A stretch of DNA of 5,644 bases from CAYOBW01 sp964402115. Lineage in GTDB: Bacteria; Verrucomicrobiota; Kiritimatiellia; UBA8416; CAYOBW01. Below the pieces are notes generated by a model. The model saw only the letters and a list, made by a program, of their open reading frames with translations. It was not told where the DNA came from and made no database searches. The position numbers and the translations under genes were made by a program. Below, one piece after another: positions 1 through 5,644 of this stretch. Every line of letters starts with the position of its first letter. Within the stretch, counting starts at the first letter, position 1. Where the stretch lies: the NCBI GenBank assembly GCA_964402115.1, contig CAYOBW010000392.1, positions 1 to 5,644 of the forward strand, in the 5' to 3' direction.

Positions 1-483
1 CGCCGCCAACGGCCCGCGGCTGCCGTGCCGACGCCCGCGCGCGCGGCCACGCCGGTCGCGATCCTGGGCGGTCCGCTCGCGGGCAAGGACCGCGTGCTCT
101 TCGATATCGTGACGCAGGCCGGCGGCACGGTCGTCCTCGACGCGTCCGAGACCGGCGAGCGCACGGAGCCCGCGCCGTTCAACCGCCGCCGCCTTGCGGC
201 GGAGCCGTTCGACGCATTGTGCGACGCGTACTTCGGCCACATCCCCGACGCCTTCCGCCGTCCCAATGCCGGGCTCTACCGCTGGCTCAAGGCGCGCCTG
301 GCCGACCGCCAGCCGCGCGGCGTCATCCTCGTCCGCTACGTGTGGTGCGACTACTGGCATGCCGAGGTGCAGCGCCTGCGCGACTGGCTGCCCGTGCCCC
401 TGCTCGACCTCGACCTCAACGCCGAACCGCCTGACGCCCGCACGCGCACGCGCGTGCAGGCCTTCCTGGAGTGCCTCGCGTGA
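1..483 (+). CDS. 2-hydroxyacyl-CoA dehydratase family subunit (HgdA/HgdB-like), C-terminal part
   Basis: This is the 3' end of a gene that begins left of the window: the frame is open from base 1 with no stop, so the GTG at 25 is probably internal. About 160 residues are visible, ending at TGA 481-483. They resemble the C-terminal flavodoxin-like half of the 2-hydroxyglutaryl-CoA dehydratase D-component family: a PVAILGG strand at about 58-78, a GGTVVLD strand at about 121-141, and a VILVRYVWCDYW segment at 322-357 followed by a helix and a VPLLDLDL strand. The Cys coded at 346-348 sits where family members place a C-terminal cysteine ligand of the active-site [4Fe-4S] cluster. The position just before a second family member and an activase suggests the two proteins form the heterodimeric dehydratase. 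The match to the family is by pattern and gene context; the substrate is unknown. The N-terminal half, with the other cluster ligands, is not visible. Confidence 0.78.
   Translation, partial: RRQRPAAAVPTPARAATPVAILGGPLAGKDRVLFDIVTQAGGTVVLDASETGERTEPAPFNRRRLAAEPFDALCDAYFGHIPDAFRRPNAGLYRWLKARLADRQPRGVILVRYVWCDYWHAEVQRLRDWLPVPLLDLDLNAEPPDARTRTRVQAFLECLA
468..471 (+). promoter_or_regulatory. Ribosome binding site (GGAG) that sets the start of the second dehydratase subunit
   Basis: GGAG lies 8 nt before GTG 480-482 and inside the end of the upstream gene. The alternative GTG at 471 overlaps this motif itself, so 480 is the better start. The chosen GTG overlaps the upstream stop codon as GTGA, the usual arrangement for translational coupling. 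Confidence 0.6.
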
Positions 484-1880
484 ACGACCTCCGGCCCCTT
501 ACCCTCGCCGAGTGGGACGCGCACTACGCCGCGCGCCAGCGGGACGGCCTGCGCGAGCCGTCCTACGGCGGCCCCCTCAGCCGCCACCTCGCGGACGGGG
601 ACCGGCGGCTCGCCGTGCTGCGTTACGACCGGTCGGATGCCGCCCTGCGCCTGTGGAATTTCCTGCTGACCGAGGAGGATCGGCTGCGCGCGGCCCGCGC
701 GGCCGGGCACAAGCTCGTGGGCGCCATGAAGGATCTCGGCACGGTGCCGGTCATGGCCTACGCCCTGCCGACACTCACCGCCTTCTATCCCGACGGCGCC
801 TGGTGGATTCCCTGCATCATGCAGCTCGGCGACGGCCTGCTCGGGGTCGCCGACCGCCTGGGCGTGGACGAGTCCTTCTGCCCGGTGCGCGCCATGCTGG
901 GCGCCTTCGTGACGGAAGCCCACTTCCCCCTGCCCGACCTGCTCACCTGCAGCGCCGGCGCGGTCTGTGCGGACTTCTCCGCCATCGCGCAACGGCTGGA
1001 GGGCATGGGCCACCCCATCGTCTGGTGGGAGATACCCCACCGCCGCACGCCGGAGCCGGGGGAGTTGTCCGTCGCCCTCCCCGGCGGCGGGGCCGCACCC
1101 GCCGACCAGGTGGCGTTCGTGCGCGGCGAACTGCAGCGCGTGGCCGGCGCCCTCGGCGCCCTCGCGGGCGTGCCGCTGGACGACGGACGGCTGCGCGCCG
1201 GCATGGCCGCCGCCAACCGTGTGCGGGCCGTGCTGGCCCGCCTGCGCGAGCGCGTCTTCCGCGCCCCCCGCTGTCCCCTGCCCGCCCTGGAGGAACTCAT
1301 CGCCGAGATGCTGGTGCTCCACTTCTGCTCGGACCGCGACGAGTGCCTGCCCGTCCTGCAGGACCTGCTGGACGAGGTTGAGCGGCGCGTCGCCGCCGGC
1401 GCCGGCCCGCTCGCCGCGGACGCCGCGCGCGTGCTCTGGGTCAACCCGGTGGCCGACCTCGAGGCCATGAACCTGCTGGAGGCGTGCGGCGGGCGCATCT
1501 GCGGCACGAACTACCTCTTCTCGCACGCCCTCGACCCGATCCCGACGGACGGCGACCCGCTGACCGCGCTGGCCCGCAGCGCGCTGGCCGATCCCATGGT
1601 GGGCGACGCCGAGGAGCGCGCCGCGCGCATCGTGGCCGACGCCGCGGCGGCGGAGGTCGAGGCGGTGGTCATCAGCCGCATCCCCGGCGCCAGCCACTGC
1701 GCGCTGGAGGGGCAGGTTATCGCCGAAGCCGTCACCCGCGCCCTCGACCTGCCCGTGCTCGAACTGGAAGTGCCGCCGGTTTGCGAGAACCTGCGCGCCG
1801 CCCTGCGCACGCGGCTGGAGGCGCTCGTGGAAACCGTGCATCGTCAAAGGAGAACCCGCCATGCTTTGCGCCGGAATTGA
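480..1880 (+). CDS. 2-hydroxyacyl-CoA dehydratase family subunit (HgdB-like), complete
   Basis: The predicted protein has 466 residues from GTG 480 (474-480 nt alternatives: GTG 471 adds three residues but lacks a ribosome binding site). It fits the 2-hydroxyglutaryl-CoA dehydratase D-component/benzoyl-CoA reductase subunit family in length and layout: an N-terminal helical part, a first domain with FCPVR (Cys134) and DLLTCSAGAVC (Cys157, Cys163), a helical linker, and a C-terminal domain starting at VLWVNPV (about 318) and ending in VVISRIPGASHC (Cys407), a helix and LPVLELE. By family analogy Cys134, one of Cys157/163, and Cys407 would hold the catalytic [4Fe-4S] cluster. There are 11 cysteines in all, including a CGGRIC pair (336, 341). 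It probably partners with the upstream subunit in the cytoplasm and receives electrons from the downstream activase. The last seven codons overlap the activase gene and give a basic tail. The sequence is divergent enough that the reaction (dehydration, reduction or small-molecule reduction) cannot be assigned. Confidence 0.8.
   Translation: MNDLRPLTLAEWDAHYAARQRDGLREPSYGGPLSRHLADGDRRLAVLRYDRSDAALRLWNFLLTEEDRLRAARAAGHKLVGAMKDLGTVPVMAYALPTLTAFYPDGAWWIPCIMQLGDGLLGVADRLGVDESFCPVRAMLGAFVTEAHFPLPDLLTCSAGAVCADFSAIAQRLEGMGHPIVWWEIPHRRTPEPGELSVALPGGGAAPADQVAFVRGELQRVAGALGALAGVPLDDGRLRAGMAAANRVRAVLARLRERVFRAPRCPLPALEELIAEMLVLHFCSDRDECLPVLQDLLDEVERRVAAGAGPLAADAARVLWVNPVADLEAMNLLEACGGRICGTNYLFSHALDPIPTDGDPLTALARSALADPMVGDAEERAARIVADAAAAEVEAVVISRIPGASHCALEGQVIAEAVTRALDLPVLELEVPPVCENLRAALRTRLEALVETVHRQRRTRHALRRN
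1846..1852 (+). promoter_or_regulatory. Strong ribosome binding site for the activase gene
   Basis: AAAGGAG lies 8 nt before ATG 1861, inside the coding sequence of the upstream subunit. It is the best Shine-Dalgarno match in the window and confirms the 20-nt gene overlap. A stronger site than that of the upstream gene suggests the activase is translated independently at its own rate. Confidence 0.75.
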
Positions 1881-2628
1881 CGCCGGATCCCGGGCCATCA
1901 AGGTTGTACTGATCGATGCCGCCACGCGCGCGGTCATCGCGCGGGCGGCCGCCGACCAGGGGGTGGACCAGGCCGCCCGCGCCGCCGCGCTCCTCGCCGA
2001 CGCCCTCGCGCAGGCGGGCCAGCCGCGCGCGGCTGTCGCGCGAATCGTCGCCACGGGCTACGGCCGCACCGCGCTCGCGGACGCCGACACGACGGTGACG
2101 GAGATCACGTGCCATGCGCGCGGGGTTCACCACCTGCACCCGGACGCGCGGACGGTCATCGACATCGGCGGGCAGGACAGCAAGCTGCTGCGCCTGGGCG
2201 AGGACGGGCACGTCCGGGACTTCGTGATGAACGACCGCTGCGCGGCGGGCACGGGGCGCTTTCTGGAAGTCGTGGCCGACCGCCTCGGGCTGCCGTTGAG
2301 CGAGCTCGGCGCCTGCGCCGACCGCGCCGACGCGCCCGCGGCCATCAGCAGCATGTGCGTGGTCTTCGCCGAGACGGAGATCGTGGGCCTGCTCGCGGCC
2401 GGCGCCTCGGCCGCCAACATCGTCGGCGGGATCCAGAACGCCATCGCCGCGCGACTGTCCGCGATGGCCGGGCGGCTCGTGGCGGACCCGGTCTACTTCA
2501 CCGGCGGCGTCGCGCGCATCCCGGGCATGGACCGGGCGCTCGCACGCACCCTGAACCGCCCCGTCACCCTCGCCGCCCTGCCCGCCTACACCGGCGCCCT
2601 CGGCGCCGCCCTGCTGGCGGCGGGGTGA
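1861..2628 (+). CDS. hgdC: 2-hydroxyacyl-CoA dehydratase activase (HgdC-type, BadF/BadG/BcrA/BcrD ATPase family)
   Basis: The predicted protein has 255 residues, close to the usual 255-270 for single-domain activases, and should be a homodimer with one [4Fe-4S] cluster between the subunits. It couples ATP hydrolysis to delivery of a low-potential electron to the dehydratase. Visible ASKHA-fold ATPase motifs are the phosphate-1 loop GIDAGS (5-10), TGYGR (65-69), the phosphate-2 loop DIGGQDSK (101-108) and the adenosine motif TGGVA (214-218). The cluster ligands are Cys127 in NDRCAAGTGRF and Cys166 in SSMCVVFAETE, which bracket the helix-cluster-helix element typical of the family. No key residue is missing. 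It is the last gene of the dehydratase operon, and a GC-rich hairpin overlaps its stop. The symbol is given by family resemblance; the natural partner is whatever reaction the adjacent subunits carry out. The electron donor, normally ferredoxin or flavodoxin, is not coded here. Confidence 0.95.
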   Translation: MLCAGIDAGSRAIKVVLIDAATRAVIARAAADQGVDQAARAAALLADALAQAGQPRAAVARIVATGYGRTALADADTTVTEITCHARGVHHLHPDARTVIDIGGQDSKLLRLGEDGHVRDFVMNDRCAAGTGRFLEVVADRLGLPLSELGACADRADAPAAISSMCVVFAETEIVGLLAAGASAANIVGGIQNAIAARLSAMAGRLVADPVYFTGGVARIPGMDRALARTLNRPVTLAALPAYTGALGAALLAAG

Positions 2629-2636
2629 CACCCCGC
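2620..2636 (+). terminator. GC-rich hairpin over the activase stop codon, possible terminator
   Basis: GCGGGG (2620-2625) pairs perfectly with CCCCGC (2631-2636) around a 5-nt loop, TGACA, which contains the TGA stop. One more T-A pair in the loop is possible. No run of T follows, so a classical intrinsic terminator is not supported. It may instead stabilise the 3' end of the message or weakly end transcription before the promoter that follows. In sequence this GC-rich, short hairpins arise by chance. Confidence 0.3.
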
Positions 2637-2644
2637 GCAGCCGC

Positions 2645-2673
2645 TTGCGTCGCGCGCGGTGCTGTGGTTTACT
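2645..2673 (+). promoter_or_regulatory. Candidate sigma70-type promoter with extended -10 for the SNF2 gene
   Basis: TTGCGT (2645-2650) and TTTACT (2668-2673) are separated by 17 nt, the preferred spacing. TG at 2665-2666 lies one base before the -10 hexamer, giving an extended -10 (TGGTTTACT). The -35 matches the TTGACA consensus at three positions and the -10 matches TATAAT at four. The site is in an A/T-enriched patch of an otherwise very GC-rich window, 65 nt before the TTG start, and lies just after the dehydratase operon ends. The promoter consensus of this organism is unknown, so this remains a prediction. Confidence 0.42.
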
Positions 2674-2723
2674 CCGCCTTCGCCAAACGGCGGGGGGGCC
2701 TATTCGTACTCCACATCCAGGCA

Positions 2724-2729
2724 AGAAGG
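2724..2729 (+). promoter_or_regulatory. Ribosome binding site that supports the TTG start of the SNF2 gene
   Basis: AGAAGG ends 8 nt before TTG 2738-2740. The reading frame is open through the whole spacer, but it contains no ATG or GTG there. The only other TTG in frame (2645) coincides with the proposed -35 element. The next in-frame GTG (2828) would remove 30 residues. Confidence 0.6.
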
Positions 2730-2737
2730 CGGATCCT

Positions 2738-5644
2738 TTGCGGGACGAACTCGCCGCGGAGGCTTATCTCGAGTTCCGGCCCCTCAGCGAACAGCGCAAG
2801 GCCCACCAGCTGCGAGCGGCCGGCGCCGTGCAGACGCTGGGCCAGCCGTCCCGCGCGGGCATCTACTCGGCCGCGGTGCGCGACAAGAGACTGTGGAGCG
2901 TTGATCTCCAGTACAGCGACGAGGACTGGCGCGGGGTCTGCACCTGCAGCGACGGGGTGGACTGCGTGCATTGCGCCGCCGCCTTGCTGGCGTATCGAGC
3001 CGCGGCGGGGTACGTCATCCCGCGGCCCACCCGCCAGCAAGCACCGCGGGTCAAGGCGCCGCCGCGCCCCCCTCTGCCTCCCGACGCACAGGAGCTGGCC
3101 AGCCGCCTGACCGAGGCCCTGCAACGCCCGCTGGAGCCCGCCGAGGAGGAGTTCCTCCGCAAGCTGCAGGAGCTGCACGACAAGACAACCACCCGGCGGC
3201 CCACGAACTACGACCTCTGGCCCCTGCTGCAGCTGCCCGGCAATTCCTTCGACACGGCACAAGTCTGGCAGGAGCATCCCGACACGCTGCACGAATGCTG
3301 GCAGTATCTCGTGCATGCCGCGCGCCTGCACAAGGTGGCCATTCCGCCGTTCATGGAGCCGCTGTCAGATTGCACCGCGGTGGCCCAGCGAATCGCCGAC
3401 TGGCAGCGCAAGAAGGTCGTCGCGGATGCCACCGCCCGCTTCTCGCACCTGAGCCTCAGCGCGCACACAACCCCGCGCACGATCGCGCTGCGCCTCGTCT
3501 TCGGTCGCCAGCACGCCGTCATCGAGGGGAAGCGCGAAACCGCGGAACCCTTCACGCCTCTGAAACCACACGATATGCGCGCCCTGTCCGACGCGGCGAA
3601 CCAGCACCTGCTGGCACTTGACCCCGACACGCAGCTCCTCTGGACCTGCCTGCTGACGGCCTGGCCGGCCGCCTCCGAAGTGGCCATCCCTTACGAGCTC
3701 GACTACTGCGGCGAACTGCTGGGCCTCATCCTGCGCATTCCCGCGCTGGCCTCGCTGACGGTAACCGCCGACGGCCAACCCCTCGCACGCCCCGCCGGGG
3801 CGCTGCGGTGGGCGCTCCTGCCTGCCGCCAGCGGCGACGACGACTGCGTGCTCGCGTTGTGCCAGCCGGACGGCACGGAGTGCACCGACGTGGTGGCGGT
3901 CTTCCACGGCGTGCCGACGCTGTACCTGACCCCTTCCGCCGTGTACGCGGGCACGCCGCACCACCGGTACGCAGCCCACTGCCAGCGCCTGTCGCTCCCC
4001 AGGCCGGCGCTCTACACGACCGCCGGCGTGCGCTTCCTGCAAGACCTGCGCGTGGAACTGCCCCCCGATCTGGCCCGGCGCATCCACCACGTTCCGCCCG
4101 ACGTCACGCTCTCCGCGCGCATCGACAACCAGGGCCCCCACCACGAAATCGCCGTGCTCGACGCCCGTGCCCGCCTGTACGACGACAGCAGCGCGGCGTT
4201 GCGGGAGAGCGGCTGGATCACGGTCAACCGGGCGCAGCGCGCCAAGCCCGACGACGAGTTGATTCACTTCGTGGACATGACCCCCCTGTACGCACTGCAG
4301 GAGGCCATGGCCGCATTCGGCGCCCGCTGGGACGAGCAAGCCAAAGCCTGGACCGTGCGCGTGACCCGCACCTTCCCGGAGCGCTTCACGGCCTGGCTGG
4401 CGACGCTGCCGCCCGCGGTGCAGGTGCAGCTCGACACGCTGCTGAACTCCCTGACCGAGGCGCCCATCGCCGCCCGCCTGCACGTGGACGTGCGGGAAGC
4501 CGCCATAGACTGGTTCGACCTCAGCGTCAAACTCGATGTGGCCGATACCCGCCTGACCCCCGACGAGCTGGAAGCCCTGCTCAAGGCCCGCGGCCAGTTC
4601 GTCCGCCTCGGCCAGAAAGGCTGGCGCCGGCTGACCCCGCAGTGGACGGATGAGGACCGCGAGCACCTCGCCGACCTGGGGCTGTCGGCCGACGACTGCA
4701 CGGGCGAGCCGCAGCGGCTGCACGTCCTGCAACTCGCCGCGCCGCACGCCGCACGCCTCCTGCCGGCGGAGCGCGTCACGGAGGTGCAGCGGCGCGTGAG
4801 CGAGCTGCAGGCCCGCGTCACGCCGCCCCTGCCCGCCGCCATCCAGGCGACGCTCCGGCCCTACCAGGTGGACGGCTTCCATTTCCTCGCCTACCTCGCC
4901 GCCAACCGCTTCGGCGGCGTGCTGGCCGACGACATGGGGCTGGGCAAGACCGTGCAGACGCTGACCTGGCTGGCCTGGCTGCGCGCCACGCAGGCGGCCG
5001 AAGCCCCCGCGCAACAGCCCCTGCCCAGCCTCGTTGTCTGCCCAAAATCGGTCATGGAGAACTGGCACTCCGAGGCCGCGCGTTTCTATCCGGAGCTGGG
5101 CGTGCGCTTCTGGAAGCCCTCCGCCGACCTCGCGGAGTGGACCCGCGCACGCGCCGACGCCGGGCTGCTGGTTCTGAACTACGCCCAGCTGCGGCTGCTG
5201 ACGCCGGAGCAACTGGCGCGGCCCTGGCTGGCCGCGGTCCTGGACGAGGCCCAGGCCGTCAAGAACCCCACGTCCCTGACCGCGCAAACCGCGCGCACGC
5301 TCGTCGCCTCCCACCGGCTCGCCCTCACCGGCACGCCCATCGAGAACCGCCTGCTCGACCTCTGGAGCATCATGGCCTATGCCATGCCCGGCGCCCTGGG
5401 CGCGCGCAACGCCTTCCTGCGCACATACGATGCCGCCCGCTACGGGCTTGCACGCCGCCGTCTGGCCACCCGCGTGCGGCCCTTCCTGCTGCGGCGCAGG
5501 AAGGAGCAGGTCGCGCAGGACCTCCCGCCGCGCGTCGAGGAGGACATCCTCTGCACCCTTGAGGAGAAGCAGGCCACGCAGTACCAGGCGGAACTCAAGC
5601 ACGCCCGCCAGATGCTCCTCAACATGCAGACCCAGGCCGACCTG
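2738..5644 (+). CDS. SWIM zinc-finger SNF2-family ATPase (Swi2/Snf2 helicase-like), 3' truncated by window
   Basis: Translation from TTG 2738 gives 969 residues to the window edge without a stop. A SWIM zinc finger lies at residues 68-78: C68, C70, C76 and H78 (CxC-x5-CxH). Residues about 100-580 match nothing I recognise. Residues about 590-635, DWFDLSV followed by FVRLGQKGWRRL, look like the SNF2-associated region of bacterial members. The SNF2 ATPase lobe starts at LRPYQ (706), with Walker A DDMGLGKT (731-738), motif Ia LVVCPKSVMENW (765-776), Walker B DEAQ (836-839) followed by VKN, motif III LTGTPIEN (863-870) and FLLRRRKEQV (916-925). The second lobe (helicase C, motifs IV-VI) must lie beyond the window. 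Such proteins are double-stranded DNA translocases without strand separation; SWIM domains bind zinc and may contact DNA or protein. The cellular role of bacterial SWIM-SNF2 proteins is mostly unknown. The gene probably has its own promoter and is separate from the dehydratase operon. All ATPase residues visible are intact. Confidence 0.93.
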   Translation, partial: MRDELAAEAYLEFRPLSEQRKAHQLRAAGAVQTLGQPSRAGIYSAAVRDKRLWSVDLQYSDEDWRGVCTCSDGVDCVHCAAALLAYRAAAGYVIPRPTRQQAPRVKAPPRPPLPPDAQELASRLTEALQRPLEPAEEEFLRKLQELHDKTTTRRPTNYDLWPLLQLPGNSFDTAQVWQEHPDTLHECWQYLVHAARLHKVAIPPFMEPLSDCTAVAQRIADWQRKKVVADATARFSHLSLSAHTTPRTIALRLVFGRQHAVIEGKRETAEPFTPLKPHDMRALSDAANQHLLALDPDTQLLWTCLLTAWPAASEVAIPYELDYCGELLGLILRIPALASLTVTADGQPLARPAGALRWALLPAASGDDDCVLALCQPDGTECTDVVAVFHGVPTLYLTPSAVYAGTPHHRYAAHCQRLSLPRPALYTTAGVRFLQDLRVELPPDLARRIHHVPPDVTLSARIDNQGPHHEIAVLDARARLYDDSSAALRESGWITVNRAQRAKPDDELIHFVDMTPLYALQEAMAAFGARWDEQAKAWTVRVTRTFPERFTAWLATLPPAVQVQLDTLLNSLTEAPIAARLHVDVREAAIDWFDLSVKLDVADTRLTPDELEALLKARGQFVRLGQKGWRRLTPQWTDEDREHLADLGLSADDCTGEPQRLHVLQLAAPHAARLLPAERVTEVQRRVSELQARVTPPLPAAIQATLRPYQVDGFHFLAYLAANRFGGVLADDMGLGKTVQTLTWLAWLRATQAAEAPAQQPLPSLVVCPKSVMENWHSEAARFYPELGVRFWKPSADLAEWTRARADAGLLVLNYAQLRLLTPEQLARPWLAAVLDEAQAVKNPTSLTAQTARTLVASHRLALTGTPIENRLLDLWSIMAYAMPGALGARNAFLRTYDAARYGLARRRLATRVRPFLLRRRKEQVAQDLPPRVEEDILCTLEEKQATQYQAELKHARQMLLNMQTQADL

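Noticed and set aside
194..1381. A 395-codon + strand frame overlapping the first two genes
   Set aside because: The product is Arg/Pro/Ala/Gly-rich shadow translation, and it crosses the boundary of two well supported dehydratase genes.
351..2054. A 567-codon open reading frame on the minus strand opposite the dehydratase genes
   Set aside because: Same reason: it mirrors the codon pattern of the + strand genes, spans two of them and their overlap, and has no motif or ribosome binding site that I can support.
1144..2607. A 17-nt identical repeat, CCGGCGCCCTCGGCGCC, at 1144-1160 and 2591-2607
   Set aside because: Both copies encode Gly-Ala-Leu-Gly-Ala in the local reading frame with the favoured GC-rich codons. 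It is explained by codon preference rather than a mobile or regulatory repeat.
1..2628. Assignment as benzoyl-CoA reductase or as 2-hydroxyglutaryl-CoA dehydratase proper
   Set aside because: Class I benzoyl-CoA reductase needs four subunits including two different activase-type ATPase subunits; only one is visible. The substrate-specific name for a dehydratase cannot be chosen without the missing upstream genes.
2674..2693. CCGCC/GGCGG inverted repeat in the SNF2 leader, as a riboswitch or terminator
   Set aside because: The stem is only 4-5 bp, competes with a nested CGCC/GGCG pairing, and is not followed by a T run. No riboswitch core is recognisable.
3365..5602. A 745-codon open reading frame on the minus strand opposite the SNF2 gene
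   Set aside because: Its product is a low-information mix of Gly, Arg, Gln, His and Val without recognisable motifs, while the + strand has the full ordered set of SNF2 motifs. Long antisense frames are expected in GC-rich coding DNA.

Overview
The window is a very GC-rich (roughly 70% by eye), densely coded stretch of bacterial DNA with all recognisable genes on the + strand. It falls into two transcription blocks. The first (1-2628) is the end of an operon for a 2-hydroxyacyl-CoA dehydratase-type (HgdAB/HgdC) radical enzyme: the C-terminal part of one dehydratase-family subunit, a complete second subunit, and the complete ATP-dependent [4Fe-4S] activase. The second (2738-5644) is the first 969 codons of a large bacterial SNF2-family ATPase with an N-terminal SWIM zinc finger; it runs off the right edge before the second helicase lobe.

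The three dehydratase genes are tightly coupled. Genes 1 and 2 share a GTGA stop/start overlap, and genes 2 and 3 overlap by 20 nt with a strong ribosome binding site for gene 3 inside gene 2. In this family the activase hydrolyses ATP to push one low-potential electron into the dehydratase, which then removes water from (or reduces) an acyl-CoA through a ketyl radical. The activase is canonical, with all its ATP and cluster motifs. The subunits are more divergent, and no CoA transferase, acyl-CoA dehydrogenase or electron transfer flavoprotein is visible to suggest the substrate. Because activase and dehydratase clusters in this family are very oxygen-sensitive, the host is probably an anaerobe.

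A 109-nt spacer (2629-2737) separates the blocks. It begins with a GC-rich hairpin over the activase stop codon and carries a plausible extended -10 promoter, then a Shine-Dalgarno sequence before a TTG start for the SNF2 gene. The SNF2 gene is therefore probably transcribed separately, and I see no functional link between the blocks.

Taxonomy cannot be fixed from this sequence. A high-GC anaerobe combining an HgdC-type system with a SWIM-SNF2 protein would fit the Kiritimatiellota/Lentisphaerota/Verrucomicrobiota side of the PVC group or a deltaproteobacterial-type lineage, but this is a guess. There are no tRNA, rRNA, CRISPR or insertion-sequence features that I can see.
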